From Piscicola geometra (taxonomy: Eukaryota > Annelida > Clitellata > Hirudinida > Piscicolidae), in NCBI GenBank assembly GCA_943735955.1, contig OX030958.1, positions 62,001 to 126,000 of the forward strand: a DNA stretch of 64,000 nt. Direction: 5' to 3'. Below the pieces are notes generated by a model. The model was given only the letters and a program-made list of their open reading frames with translations, was not told the origin of the DNA and searched no databases. Shown in pieces: positions 34,221-45,940 of the stretch. Both the position numbers and the translations under genes were made by a program. The number at the start of each line of letters is the position of its first letter. Position 1 is the stretch's first letter.

Positions 34221-34231
34221 AAGTAGTTGCA
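34221..34231 (+). other. 11-base monomer
   Basis: AAGTAGTTGCA, one extra T beside an existing T. Confidence 0.95.
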
Positions 34232-34401
34232 AAGTGGAGCCAGGTGGTGCAAAGTGGTGCAAAGTGGAGCCAGGTGGTGCAAAGTGGTGCCAGGTGGTGC
34301 AAAGTGGTGCAAGGTGGTGCCAGGTGGTGCAAAGTGGTGCAAAGTGGTGCCAGGTGGTGCCAGGTGGTGCAAAGTGGTGCAAAGTAGTGCCAGGTGGTGC
34401 C

Positions 34402-34412
34402 AGGTGGGTGCA
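34402..34412 (+). other. 11-base monomer
   Basis: AGGTGGGTGCA, one extra G. Confidence 0.95.
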
Positions 34413-34442
34413 AGGTGGTGCCAGGTGGTGCCAAGTGGTGCC

Positions 34443-34451
34443 AGGTGGTGC
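34443..34451 (+). other. 9-base monomer
   Basis: AGGTGGTGC runs straight into AGGTGG, the same loss as at 31508. Confidence 0.95.
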
Positions 34452-35911
34452 AGGTGGTGCAAAGTAGTGCAAGGTGGTGCCAGGTGGTGCAAAGTGGTGC
34501 AAAGTGGTGCCAGGTGGTGCAAAGTGGTGCAAGGTGGTGCCAGGTGGTGCAAAGTGGTGCAAGGTGGTGCCAGGTGGTGCCAGGTGGTGCCAGGTGGTGC
34601 AAGGTGGTGCCAGGTGGTGCAAAGTGGTGCAAAGTGGTGCCAGGTGGTGCAAAATGGTGCAAGGTGGTGCCAGGTGGTGCAAAGTGGTGCCAGGTGGTGC
34701 CAGGTGGTGCAAAGTGGTGCAAAGTGGTGCCAGGTGGTGCAAGGTGGTGCCAGGTAGTGCCAGATGGTGCCAGGTGGTGCAAGGTGGTGCCAGGTGGTGC
34801 AAAGTGGTTCAAAGTGATGCCAGGTGGTGCAAAGTGGTGCAAAGTGGTGCCAGGTGGTGCAAAGTGGTGCAAGGTGGTGCCAGGTGGTGCAAAGTGGTGC
34901 AAAGTGAGGCCAGGTGGTGCAAGGTGGTGCCAGGTAGTGCCAGATGGTGCCAGGTGGTGCAAAGTGGTGCAAAGTGGTGCCAAGTGGTGCAAAGTGGTGC
35001 AAAGTGGTGCCAGGTGGTGCAAAGTGGTGCAAGGTGGTGCCAGGTGGTGCAAAGTGGTGCAAGGTGGTGCCAGGTGGTGCCAGGTGGTGCCAGGTGGTGC
35101 AAAGTGGTGCCAGGTGGTGCAAAGTAGTGCAAAGTGGTGCCAGGTGGTGCAAGGTGATGCCAGGTGGTGCCAGGTGGTGCAAAGTGGTGCAAAGTGGTGC
35201 CAGGTGGTGCAAGGTGGTGCCAGGTAGTGCCAGATGGTGCCAGATGGTGCAAGATGGTGCCAGGTGGTGCAAAGTGGTGCAAAGTGGTGCCAGGTGGTGC
35301 AAAGTGGTGCCAGGTGGTGCAAAGTGGTGCAAGGTGGTGCCAGGTGGTGCAAAGTGGTGCAAAGTGGTGCCAGGTGGTGCCAGGTGGTGCAAGGTGGTGC
35401 CAGGTGGTGCAAAGTAGTGCAAAGTGGTGCCAGGTGGTGCAAAGTGGTGCAAGGTGGTGCCAGGTGGTGCAAAGTGGTGCCAGGTGGTGCAAGGTAGTGC
35501 CAGGTGGTGCAAAGTGGTGCAAAGTGGTGCCAGGTGGTGCAAAGTGGTGCCAGGTAGTGCCAGGTGGTGCAAGGTGGTGCCAGGTGGTGCCAGGTGGTGC
35601 CAGGTGGTGCAAGGTGGTGCCAGGTGGTGCAAAGTGGTGCAAAGTGGTGCCAGGTGGTGCAAAGTGGTGCAAGGTGGTGCCAGGTGGTGCCAGGTGGTGC
35701 CAGGTGGTGCCAGGTGGTGCCAGGTAGTGCAAAGTAGTGCAAAGTGGTGCCAGGTGGTGCAAGGTGGTGCCAGGTGGTGCCAGGTGGTGCAAAGTGGTGC
35801 AAAGTGGTGCCAGGTGGTGCAAAGTGGTGCAAGGTGGTGCCAGGTGGTGCAAAGTGGTGCCAGGTGGTGCCAGGTGGTGCAAAGTGGTGCAAGGTGGTGC
35901 CAGGTGGTGCC

Positions 35912-35920
35912 AGTGGTGCC
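35912..35920 (+). other. 9-base monomer
   Basis: AGTGGTGCC, one base short. It marks the end of the indel cluster; the next 15.8 kb are strictly 10-periodic. Confidence 0.95.
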
Positions 35921-36790
35921 AGGTGGTGCAAGGTGGTGCCAGGTATTGCAAAGTGGTGCAAAGTGGAGCCAGGTGGTGCAAGGTGGTGCCAGGTGGTGCA
36001 AAGTGGTGCAAAGTGGTGCCAGGTGGTGCAAAGTGGTGCAAAGTAGTGCCAGGTGTTGCAAGGTGGTGCCAGGTAGTGCCAGATGGTGCCAGGTGGTGCC
36101 AGGTGGTGCAAAGTGGTGCAAAGTGGTGCCAGGTGGTGCAAAATGGTGCAAAGTGGTGCCAGGTGGTGCAAAGTGGTGCAAGGTGGTGCCAGGTGGTGCA
36201 AAGTGGTGCAAGGTGGTGCCAGGTGGTGCCAGGTGGTGCCAGGTGGTGCCAGGTGGTGCCAGGTGGTGCAAAGTAGTGCAAAGTGGTGCCAGGTGGTGCA
36301 AGGTGGTGCCAGGTGGTGCCAGGTGGTGCAAAGTGGTGCAAAGTGGTGCCAGGTGGTGCAAAGTGGTGCAAGGTGGTGCCAGGTGGTGCAAAGTGGTGCC
36401 AGGTGGTGCAAGGTGGTGCCAGGTGGTGCAAAGTGGTGCAAAGTGGTGCCAGGTGGTGCCAGGTGGTGCAAGGTGGTGCCAGGTGGTGCAAAGTGGTGCA
36501 AAGTGGTGCCAGGTGGTGCAAAGTGGTGCAAGGTGGTGCCAGGTGGTGCAAAGTGGTGCCAGGTGGTGCAAGGTGGTGCCAGATGGTGCCAGGTGGTGCA
36601 AAGTAGTGCAAGGTGGTGCCAGGTGGTGCAAAGTAGTGCCAAGTGGTGCCAGGTGGTGCAAAGTGGTGCAAAGTGGTGCCAGGTGGTGCAAGGTGGTGCC
36701 AGGTGGTGCCAGGTGGTGACAGGTGGTGCAAGGTGGTGCCAGGTGGTGCAAAGTGGTGAAAAGTGGTGCCAGGTGGTGCAAAGTGGTGCA

Positions 36791-39360
36791 AGGTGGTGCC
36801 AGGTGGTGCAAAGTGGTGCCAGGTAGTGCCAGGTGGTGCCAGGTGGTGCAAGGTGGTGCCAGGTGGTGCAAAGTAGTGCAAAGTGGAGCCAGGTGGTGCA
36901 AAGTGGTGCAAAGTGGAGCCAGGTGGTGCAAAGTGGTGCAAAGTGGTGCCAGGTGGTGCAAGGTGGTGCCAGGTGGTGCCAGGTGGTGCAAAGTGGTGCA
37001 AAGTGGTGCCAGGTGGTGCAAGGTGGTGCCAGGTAGTGCCAGATGGTGCCAGGTGGTGCAAAGTGGTGCAAAGTGGTGCCAAGTGGTGCAAAGTGGTGCA
37101 AAGTGGTGCCAGGTGGTGCAAAGTGGTGCAAGGTGGTGCCAGGTGGTGCAAAGTGGTGCCAGGTGGTGCAAAGTAGTGCAAAGTGGTGCCAGGTGGTGCA
37201 AGGTGGTGCCAGGTGGTGCCAGGTGGTGCAAAGTGGTGCAAAGTGGTGCCAGGTGGTGCAAGGTGGTGCCAGGTAGTGCCAGATGGTGCCAGATGGTGCA
37301 AGATGGTGCCAGGTGGTGCAAAGTGGTGCAAAGTGGTGCCAGGTGGTGCAAAGTAGTGCCAAGTGGTGCCAGGTGGTGCAAAGTGGTGCAAAGTGGTGCC
37401 AGGTGGTGCAAGGTGGTGCCAGGTGGTGACAGGTGGTGCAAGGTGGTGCCAGGTGGTGCAAAGTGGTGAAAAGTGGTGCCAGGTGGTGCAAAGTGGTGCA
37501 AGGTGGTGCCAGGTGGTGCAAAGTGGTGCCAGGTGGTGCCAGGTGGTGCCAGGTGGTGCAAGGTGGTGCCAGGTGGTGCAAAGTGGTGCAAAGTGGAGCC
37601 AGGTGGTGCAAAGTGGTGCAAAGTGGAGCCAGGTGGTGCAAAGTGGTGCCAGGTGGTGCAAGGTGGTGCCAGGTAGTGCCAGATGGTGCCAGGTGGTGCA
37701 AGGTGGTGCCAGGTGGTGCAAAGTGGTTCAAAGTGATGCCAGGTGGTGCAAAGTGGTGCAAAGTGGTGCCAGGTGGTGCAAAGTGGTGCAAGGTGGTGCC
37801 AGGTGGTGCAAAGTGGTGCAAAGTGAGGCCAGGTGGTGCAAGGTGGTGCCAGGTAGTGCCAGATGGTGCCAGGTGGTGCAAAGTGGTGCAAAGTGGTGCC
37901 AAGTGGTGCAAAGTGGTGCAAAGTGGTGCCAGGTAATGCAAAGTGGTGCAAGGTGGTGCCAGGTGGTGCAAAGTGGTGCAAGGTGGTGCCAGGTGGTGCC
38001 AGGTGGTGCCAGGTGGTGCAAAGTGGTGCCAGGTGGTGCAAAGTAGTGCAAAGTGGTGCCAGGTGGTGCAAGGTGGTGCCAGGTGGTGCAAAGTGGTGCC
38101 AGGTAGTGCCAGGTGGTGCCAGGTGGTGCAAGGTGGTGCCAGGTGGTGCAAAGTAGTGCAAAGTGGAGCCAGGTGGTGCAAAGTGGTGCAAAGTGGAGCC
38201 AGGTGGTGCAAAGTGGTGCAAAGTGGTGCCAGGTGGTGCAAGGTGGTGCCAGGTGGTGCCAGGTGGTGCAAAGTGGTGCAAAGTGGTGCCAGGTGGTGCA
38301 AGGTGGTGCCAGGTAGTGCCAGATGGTGCCAGGTGGTGCAAAGTGGTGCAAAGTGGTGCCAAGTGGTGCAAAGTGGTGCAAAGTGGTGCCAGGTGGTGCA
38401 AAGTGGTGCAAGGTGGTGCCAGGTGGTGCAAAGTGGTGCCAGGTGGTGCAAAGTAGTGCAAAGTGGTGCCAGGTGGTGCAAGGTGGTGCCAGGTGGTGCC
38501 AGGTGGTGCAAAGTGGTGCAAAGTGGTGCCAGGTGGTGCAAGGTGGTGCCAGGTAGTGCCAGATGGTGCCAGATGGTGCAAGATGGTGCCAGGTGGTGCA
38601 AAGTGGTGCAAAGTGGTGCCAGGTGGTGCAAAGTAGTGCCAAGTGGTGCCAGGTGGTGCAAAGTGGTGCAAAGTGGTGCCAGGTGGTGCAAGGTGGTGCC
38701 AGGTGGTGACAGGTGGTGCAAGGTGGTGCCAGGTGGTGCAAAGTGGTGAAAAGTGGTGCCAGGTGGTGCAAAGTGGTGCAAGGTGGTGCCAGGTGGTGCA
38801 AAGTGGTGCCAGGTGGTGCCAGGTGGTGCCAGGTGGTGCAAGGTGGTGCCAGGTGGTGCAAAGTGGTGCAAAGTGGAGCCAGGTGGTGCAAAGTGGTGCA
38901 AAGTGGAGCCAGGTGGTGCAAAGTGGTGCCAGGTGGTGCAAGGTGGTGCCAGGTAGTGCCAGATGGTGCCAGGTGGTGCAAGGTGGTGCCAGGTGGTGCA
39001 AAGTGGTTCAAAGTGATGCCAGGTGGTGCAAAGTGGTGCAAAGTGGTGCCAGGTGGTGCAAAGTGGTGCAAGGTGGTGCCAGGTGGTGCAAAGTGGTGCA
39101 AAGTGAGGCCAGGTGGTGCAAGGTGGTGCCAGGTAGTGCCAGATGGTGCCAGGTGGTGCAAAGTGGTGCAAAGTGGTGCCAAGTGGTGCAAAGTGGTGCA
39201 AAGTGGTGCCAGGTGGTGCAAAGTGGTGCAAGGTGGTGCCAGGTGGTGCAAAGTGGTGCAAGGTGGTGCCAGGTGGTGCCAGGTGGTGCCAGGTGGTGCA
39301 AAGTGGTGCCAGGTGGTGCAAAGTAGTGCAAAGTGGTGCCAGGTGGTGCAAGGTGGTGCC
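36791..39360 (+). repeat. Tandem pair of a 1.28-kb higher-order repeat
   Basis: 36791-38080 recurs at 38071-39360, offset 1,280 bp. Shared marks: AGGTAGTGCC (36821, 38101), paired AAGTGGAGCC (36881/36911 and 38161/38191), AAGTGGTTCA-AAGTGATGCC (37721, 39001) and AAGTGAGGCC (37821, 39101). A private change is AGGTAATGCA at 37931, which is AGGTGGTGCA at 39211. A further copy of much of this block starts 4,630 bp to the right (AAGTGGTTCA at 43631). Confidence 0.9.
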
Positions 39361-39510
39361 AGGTGGTGCCAGGTGGTGCAAAGTGGTGCAAAGTGGTGCC
39401 AGGTGGTGCAAGGTGGTGCCAGGTAGTGCCAGATGGTGCCAGATGGTGCAAGATGGTGCCAGGTGGTGCAAAGTGGTGCAAAGTGGTGCCAGGTGGTGCA
39501 AAGTGGTGCC

Positions 39511-42500
39511 AGGTGGTGCAAAGTGGTGCAAGGTGGTGCCAGGTGGTGCAAAGTGGTGCAAAGTGGTGCCAGGTGGTGCCAGGTGGTGCAAGGTGGTGCC
39601 AGGTGGTGCAAAGTAGTGCAAAGTGGTGCCAGGTGGTGCAAAGTGGTGCAAGGTGGTGCCAGGTGGTGCAAAGTGGTGCCAGGTGGTGCAAGGTAGTGCC
39701 AGGTGGTGCAAAGTGGTGCAAAGTGGTGCCAGGTGGTGCAAAGTGGTGCCAGGTAGTGCCAGGTGGTGCAAGGTGGTGCCAGGTGGTGCCAGGTGGTGCC
39801 AGGTGGTGCAAGGTGGTGCCAGGTGGTGCAAAGTGGTGCAAAGTGGTGCCAGGTGGTGCAAAGTGGTGCAAGGTGGTGCCAGGTGGTGCAAAGTAGTGCA
39901 AAGTGGTGCCAGGTGGTGCAAGGTGGTGCCAGGTGGTGCCAGGTGGTGCAAAGTGGTGCCAGGTAGTGCCAGGTGGTGCAAGGTGGTGCCAGGTGGTGCC
40001 AGGTGGTGCCAGGTGGTGCAAGGTGGTGCCAGGTGGTGCAAAGTGGTGCAAAGTGGTGCCAGGTGGTGCAAAGTGGTGCAAGGTGGTGCCAGGTGGTGCA
40101 AAGTGGTGCAAGGTGGTGCCAGGTGGTGCCAGGTGGTGCCAGGTGGTGCAAGGTGGTGCCAGGTATTGCAAAGTGGTGCAAAGTGGAGCCAGGTGGTGCA
40201 AGGTGGTGCCAGGTGGTGCAAAGTGGTGCAAAGTGGTGCCAGGTGGTGCAAAGTGGTGCAAAGTAGTGCCAGGTGTTGCAAGGTGGTGCCAGGTAGTGCC
40301 AGATGGTGCCAGGTGGTGCCAGGTGGTGCAAAGTGGTGCAAAGTGGTGCCAGGTGGTGCAAAATGGTGCAAAGTGGTGCCAGGTGGTGCAAAGTGGTGCA
40401 AGGTGGTGCCAGGTGGTGCAAAGTGGTGCAAGGTGGTGCCAGGTGGTGCCAGGTGGTGCCAGGTGGTGCCAGGTGGTGCCAGGTGGTGCAAAGTAGTGCA
40501 AAGTGGTGCCAGGTGGTGCAAGGTGGTGCCAGGTGGTGCCAGGTGGTGCAAAGTGGTGCAAAGTGGTGCCAGGTGGTGCAAAGTGGTGCAAGGTGGTGCC
40601 AGGTGGTGCAAAGTGGTGCCAGGTGGTGCAAGGTGGTGCCAGGTGGTGCAAAGTGGTGCAAAGTGGTGCCAGGTGGTGCCAGGTGGTGCAAGGTGGTGCA
40701 AGGTGGTGCAAAGTGGTGCAAAGTGGTGCCAGGTGGTGCAAAGTGGTGCAAGGTGGTGCCAGGTGGTGCAAAGTGGTGCCAGGTGGTGCAAGGTGGTGCC
40801 AGATGGTGCCAGGTGGTGCAAAGTAGTGCAAGGTGGTGCCAGGTGGTGCAAAGTAGTGCCAAGTGGTGCCAGGTGGTGCAAAGTGGTGCAAAGTGGTGCC
40901 AGGTGGTGCAAGGTGGTGCCAGGTGGTGCCAGGTGGTGACAGGTGGTGCAAGGTGGTGCCAGGTGGTGCAAAGTGGTGAAAAGTGGTGCCAGGTGGTGCA
41001 AAGTGGTGCAAGGTGGTGCCAGGTGGTGCAAAGTGGTGCCAGGTAGTGCCAGGTGGTGCCAGGTGGTGCAAGGTGGTGCCAGGTGGTGCAAAGTAGTGCA
41101 AAGTGGAGCCAGGTGGTGCAAAGTGGTGCAAAGTGGAGCCAGGTGGTGCAAAGTGGTGCAAAGTGGTGCCAGGTGGTGCAAAGTGGTGCAAAGTGGAGCC
41201 AGGTGGTGCAAAGTGGTGCAAGGTGGTGCCAGGTGGTGCAAAGTGGTGCAAAGTGGTGCCAGGTGGTGCCAGGTGGTGCAAGGTGGTGCCAGGTGGTGCA
41301 AAGTAGTGCAAAGTGGTGCCAGGTGGTGCAAAGTGGTGCAAGGTGGTGCCAGGTGGTGCAAAGTGGTGCCAGGTGGTGCAAGGTAGTGCCAGGTGGTGCA
41401 AAGTGGTGCAAAGTGGTGCCAGGTGGTGCAAAGTGGTGCCAGGTAGTGCCAGGTGGTGCAAGGTGGTGCCAGGTGGTGCCAGGTGGTGCCAGGTGGTGCA
41501 AGGTGGTGCCAGGTGGTGCAAAGTGGTGCAAAGTGGTGCCAGGTGGTGCAAAGTGGTGCAAGGTGGTGCCAGGTGGTGCAAAGTAGTGCAAAGTGGTGCC
41601 AGGTGGTGCAAGGTGGTGCCAGGTGGTGCCAGGTGGTGCAAAGTGGTGCCAGGTAGTGCCAGGTGGTGCAAGGTGGTGCCAGGTGGTGCCAGGTGGTGCC
41701 AGGTGGTGCAAGGTGGTGCCAGGTGGTGCAAAGTGGTGCAAAGTGGTGCCAGGTGGTGCAAAGTGGTGCAAGGTGGTGCCAGGTGGTGCAAAGTGGTGCA
41801 AGGTGGTGCCAGGTGGTGCCAGGTGGTGCCAGGTGGTGCAAGGTGGTGCCAGGTATTGCAAAGTGGTGCAAAGTGGAGCCAGGTGGTGCAAGGTGGTGCC
41901 AGGTGGTGCAAAGTGGTGCAAAGTGGTGCCAGGTGGTGCAAAGTGGTGCAAAGTAGTGCCAGGTGTTGCAAGGTGGTGCCAGGTAGTGCCAGATGGTGCC
42001 AGGTGGTGCCAGGTGGTGCAAAGTGGTGCAAAGTGGTGCCAGGTGGTGCAAAATGGTGCAAAGTGGTGCCAGGTGGTGCAAAGTGGTGCAAGGTGGTGCC
42101 AGGTGGTGCAAAGTGGTGCAAGGTGGTGCCAGGTGGTGCCAGGTGGTGCCAGGTGGTGCCAGGTGGTGCCAGGTGGTGCAAAGTAGTGCAAAGTGGTGCC
42201 AGGTGGTGCAAGGTGGTGCCAGGTGGTGCCAGGTGGTGCAAAGTGGTGCAAAGTGGTGCCAGGTGGTGCAAAGTGGTGCAAGGTGGTGCCAGGTGGTGCA
42301 AAGTGGTGCCAGGTGGTGCAAGGTGGTGCCAGGTGGTGCAAAGTGGTGCAAAGTGGTGCCAGGTGGTGCCAGGTGGTGCAAGGTGGTGCCAGGTGGTGCA
42401 AAGTGGTGCAAAGTGGTGCCAGGTGGTGCAAAGTGGTGCAAGGTGGTGCCAGGTGGTGCAAAGTGGTGCCAGGTGGTGCAAGGTGGTGCCAGATGGTGCC

Positions 42501-42860
42501 AGGTGGTGCAAAGTAGTGCAAGGTGGTGCCAGGTGGTGCAAAGTAGTGCCAAGTGGTGCCAGGTGGTGCAAAGTGGTGCAAAGTGGTGCCAGGTGGTGCA
42601 AGGTGGTGCCAGGTGGTGCCAGGTGGTGACAGGTGGTGCAAGGTGGTGCCAGGTGGTGCAAAGTGGTGAAAAGTGGTGCCAGGTGGTGCAAAGTGGTGCA
42701 AGGTGGTGCCAGGTGGTGCAAAGTGGTGCCAGGTAGTGCCAGGTGGTGCCAGGTGGTGCAAGGTGGTGCCAGGTGGTGCAAAGTAGTGCAAAGTGGAGCC
42801 AGGTGGTGCAAAGTGGTGCAAAGTGGAGCCAGGTGGTGCAAAGTGGTGCAAAGTGGTGCC
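39511..42860 (+). repeat. Tandem pair of a 1.69-kb higher-order repeat
   Basis: 39511-41170 matches 41201-42860, offset 1,690 bp. Marks: AGGTATTGCA at 40161 and 41851, AGGTGTTGCA at 40271 and 41961, AGGTGGTGAC at 40931 and 42621. A private change in the first copy is AGGTGGTGCA instead of AGGTGGTGCC at 40691. Further copies lie at offsets 2,940 and then 2,650 bp (AGGTATTGCA at 44791 and 47441), and more loosely to the left (35941). Confidence 0.9.
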
Positions 42861-45500
42861 AGGTGGTGCAAGGTGGTGCCAGGTGGTGCCAGGTGGTGCA
42901 AAGTGGTGCAAAGTGGTGCCAGGTGGTGCAAGGTGGTGCCAGGTAGTGCCAGATGGTGCCAGGTGGTGCAAAGTGGTGCAAAGTGGTGCCAAGTGGTGCA
43001 AAGTGGTGCAAAGTGGTGCCAGGTGGTGCAAAGTGGTGCAAGGTGGTGCCAGGTGGTGCAAAGTGGTGCCAGGTGGTGCAAAGTAGTGCAAAGTGGTGCC
43101 AGGTGGTGCAAGGTGGTGCCAGGTGGTGCCAGGTGGTGCAAAGTGGTGCAAAGTGGTGCCAGGTGGTGCAAGGTGGTGCCAGGTAGTGCCAGATGGTGCC
43201 AGATGGTGCAAGATGGTGCCAGGTGGTGCAAAGTGGTGCAAAGTGGTGCCAGGTGGTGCAAAGTAGTGCCAAGTGGTGCCAGGTGGTGCAAAGTGGTGCA
43301 AAGTGGTGCCAGGTGGTGCAAGGTGGTGCCAGGTGGTGACAGGTGGTGCAAGGTGGTGCCAGGTGGTGCAAAGTGGTGAAAAGTGGTGCCAGGTGGTGCA
43401 AAGTGGTGCAAGGTGGTGCCAGGTGGTGCAAAGTGGTGCCAGGTGGTGCCAGGTGGTGCCAGGTGGTGCAAGGTGGTGCCAGGTGGTGCAAAGTGGTGCA
43501 AAGTGGAGCCAGGTGGTGCAAAGTGGTGCAAAGTGGAGCCAGGTGGTGCAAAGTGGTGCCAGGTGGTGCAAGGTGGTGCCAGGTAGTGCCAGATGGTGCC
43601 AGGTGGTGCAAGGTGGTGCCAGGTGGTGCAAAGTGGTTCAAAGTGATGCCAGGTGGTGCAAAGTGGTGCAAAGTGGTGCCAGGTGGTGCAAAGTGGTGCA
43701 AGGTGGTGCCAGGTGGTGCAAAGTGGTGCAAAGTGAGGCCAGGTGGTGCAAGGTGGTGCCAGGTAGTGCCAGATGGTGCCAGGTGGTGCAAAGTGGTGCA
43801 AAGTGGTGCCAAGTGGTGCAAAGTGGTGCAAAGTGGTGCCAGGTGGTGCAAAGTGGTGCAAGGTGGTGCCAGGTGGTGCAAAGTGGTGCAAGGTGGTGCC
43901 AGGTGGTGCCAGGTGGTGCCAGGTGGTGCAAAGTGGTGCCAGGTGGTGCAAAGTAGTGCAAAGTGGTGCCAGGTGGTGCAAGGTGGTGCCAGGTGGTGCC
44001 AGGTGGTGCAAAGTGGTGCAAAGTGGTGCCAGGTGGTGCAAGGTGGTGCCAGGTAGTGCCAGATGGTGCCAGATGGTGCAAGATGGTGCCAGGTGGTGCA
44101 AAGTGGTGCAAAGTGGTGCCAGGTGGTGCAAAGTGGTGCCAGGTGGTGCAAAGTGGTGCAAGGTGGTGCCAGGTGGTGCAAAGTGGTGCAAAGTGGTGCC
44201 AGGTGGTGCCAGGTGGTGCAAGGTGGTGCCAGGTGGTGCAAAGTAGTGCAAAGTGGTGCCAGGTGGTGCAAAGTGGTGCAAGGTGGTGCCAGGTGGTGCA
44301 AAGTGGTGCCAGGTGGTGCAAGGTAGTGCCAGGTGGTGCAAAGTGGTGCAAAGTGGTGCCAGGTGGTGCAAAGTGGTGCCAGGTAGTGCCAGGTGGTGCA
44401 AGGTGGTGCCAGGTGGTGCCAGGTGGTGCCAGGTGGTGCAAGGTGGTGCCAGGTGGTGCAAAGTGGTGCAAAGTGGTGCCAGGTGGTGCAAAGTGGTGCA
44501 AGGTGGTGCCAGGTGGTGCAAAGTAGTGCAAAGTGGTGCCAGGTGGTGCAAGGTGGTGCCAGGTGGTGCCAGGTGGTGCAAAGTGGTGCCAGGTAGTGCC
44601 AGGTGGTGCAAGGTGGTGCCAGGTGGTGCCAGGTGGTGCCAGGTGGTGCAAGGTGGTGCCAGGTGGTGCAAAGTGGTGCAAAGTGGTGCCAGGTGGTGCA
44701 AAGTGGTGCAAGGTGGTGCCAGGTGGTGCAAAGTGGTGCAAGGTGGTGCCAGGTGGTGCCAGGTGGTGCCAGGTGGTGCAAGGTGGTGCCAGGTATTGCA
44801 AAGTGGAGCAAAGTGGAGCCAGGTGGTGCAAGGTGGTGCCAGGTGGTGCAAAGTGGTGCAAAGTGGTGCCAGGTGGTGCAAAGTGGTGCAAAGTAGTGCC
44901 AGGTGTTGCAAGGTGGTGCCAGGTAGTGCCAGATGGTGCCAGGTGGTGCCAGGTGGTGCAAAGTGGTGCAAAGTGGTGCCAGGTGGTGCAAAATGGTGCA
45001 AAGTGGTGCCAGGTGGTGCAAAGTGGTGCAAGGTGGTGCCAGGTGGTGCAAAGTGGTGCAAGGTGGTGCCAGGTGGTGCCAGGTGGTGCCAGGTGGTGCC
45101 AGGTGGTGCCAGGTGGTGCAAAGTAGTGCAAAGTGGTGCCAGGTGGTGCAAGGTGGTGCCAGGTGGTGCCAGGTGGTGCAAAGTGGTGCAAAGTGGTGCC
45201 AGGTGGTGCAAAGTGGTGCAAGGTGGTGCCAGGTGGTGCAAAGTGGTGCCAGGTGGTGCAAGGTGGTGCCAGGTGGTGCAAAGTGGTGCAAAGTGGTGCC
45301 AGGTGGTGCCAGGTGGTGCAAGGTGGTGCCAGGTGGTGCAAAGTGGTGCAAAGTGGTGCCAGGTGGTGCAAAGTGGTGCAAGGTGGTGCCAGGTGGTGCA
45401 AAGTGGTGCCAGGTGGTGCAAGGTGGTGCCAGATGGTGCCAGGTGGTGCAAAGTAGTGCAAGGTGGTGCCAGGTGGTGCAAAGTAGTGCCAAGTGGTGCC

Positions 45501-45940
45501 AGGTGGTGCAAAGTGGTGCAAAGTGGTGCCAGGTGGTGCAAGGTGGTGCCAGGTGGTGCCAGGTGGTGACAGGTGGTGCAAGGTGGTGCGAGGTGGTGCA
45601 AAGTGGTGAAAAGTGGTGCCAGGTGGTGCAAAGTGGTGCAAGGTGGTGCCAGGTGGTGCAAAGTGGTGCAAAGTGGTGCCAGGTGGTGCAAGGTGGTGCC
45701 AGGTGGTGCCAGGTGGTGACAGGTGGTGCAAGGTGGTGCCAGGTGGTGCAAAGTGGTGAAAAGTGGTGCCAGGTGGTGCAAAGTGGTGCAAGGTGGTGCC
45801 AGGTGGTGCAAAGTGGTGCAAAGTGGTGCCAGGTGGTGCAAGGTGGTGCCAGGTAGTGCCAGGTGGTGACAGGTGGTGCAAGGTGGTGCCAGGTGGTGCA
45901 AAGTGGTGAAAAGTGGTGCCAGGTGGTGCAAAGTGGTGCA
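45501..45940 (+). repeat. 150-bp triplication (15-monomer unit), first instance
   Basis: Three consecutive units start at 45501, 45651 and 45801, the third slightly short. Each carries AGGTGGTGAC (45561, 45711, 45861) followed 40 bp later by AAGTGGTGAA (45601, 45751, 45901). Confidence 0.92.

Larger units (their letters stand above)
30451..34230 (+). repeat. 870-bp block repeated at 2.91-kb offset
   Basis: About 30451-31320 matches 33364-34230, offset 2,913 bp before the short monomer at 33492 and 2,912 after it. Shared marks: AAGTGGCGCC (30609, 33521), AATTGGTGCC (30879, 33791) and AGGTAAGGCC (31129, 34041). The last is the barcode of the 4.4-9 kb family, so this block also has relatives about 26 kb to the left. 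Confidence 0.87.
31479..35920 (+). repeat. Indel-rich satellite segment
   Basis: Twelve of the window's fifteen irregular-length monomers fall here, each changed by one base: 9-mers at 31479, 31508, 33492, 34443 and 35912, and 11-mers at 32087, 32098, 32109, 32390, 33281, 34221 and 34402. The segment holds HOR material of the 36-48 kb family: AAGTGGTTCA-AAGTGATGCC at 31857 and 34802, and AGGTATTGCA at 33021 and 35941, about 2.92-2.95 kb apart. The irregular monomers I checked against a homologous copy are normal 10-mers there. The cause may be real mutation or weak consensus. Confidence 0.9.
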
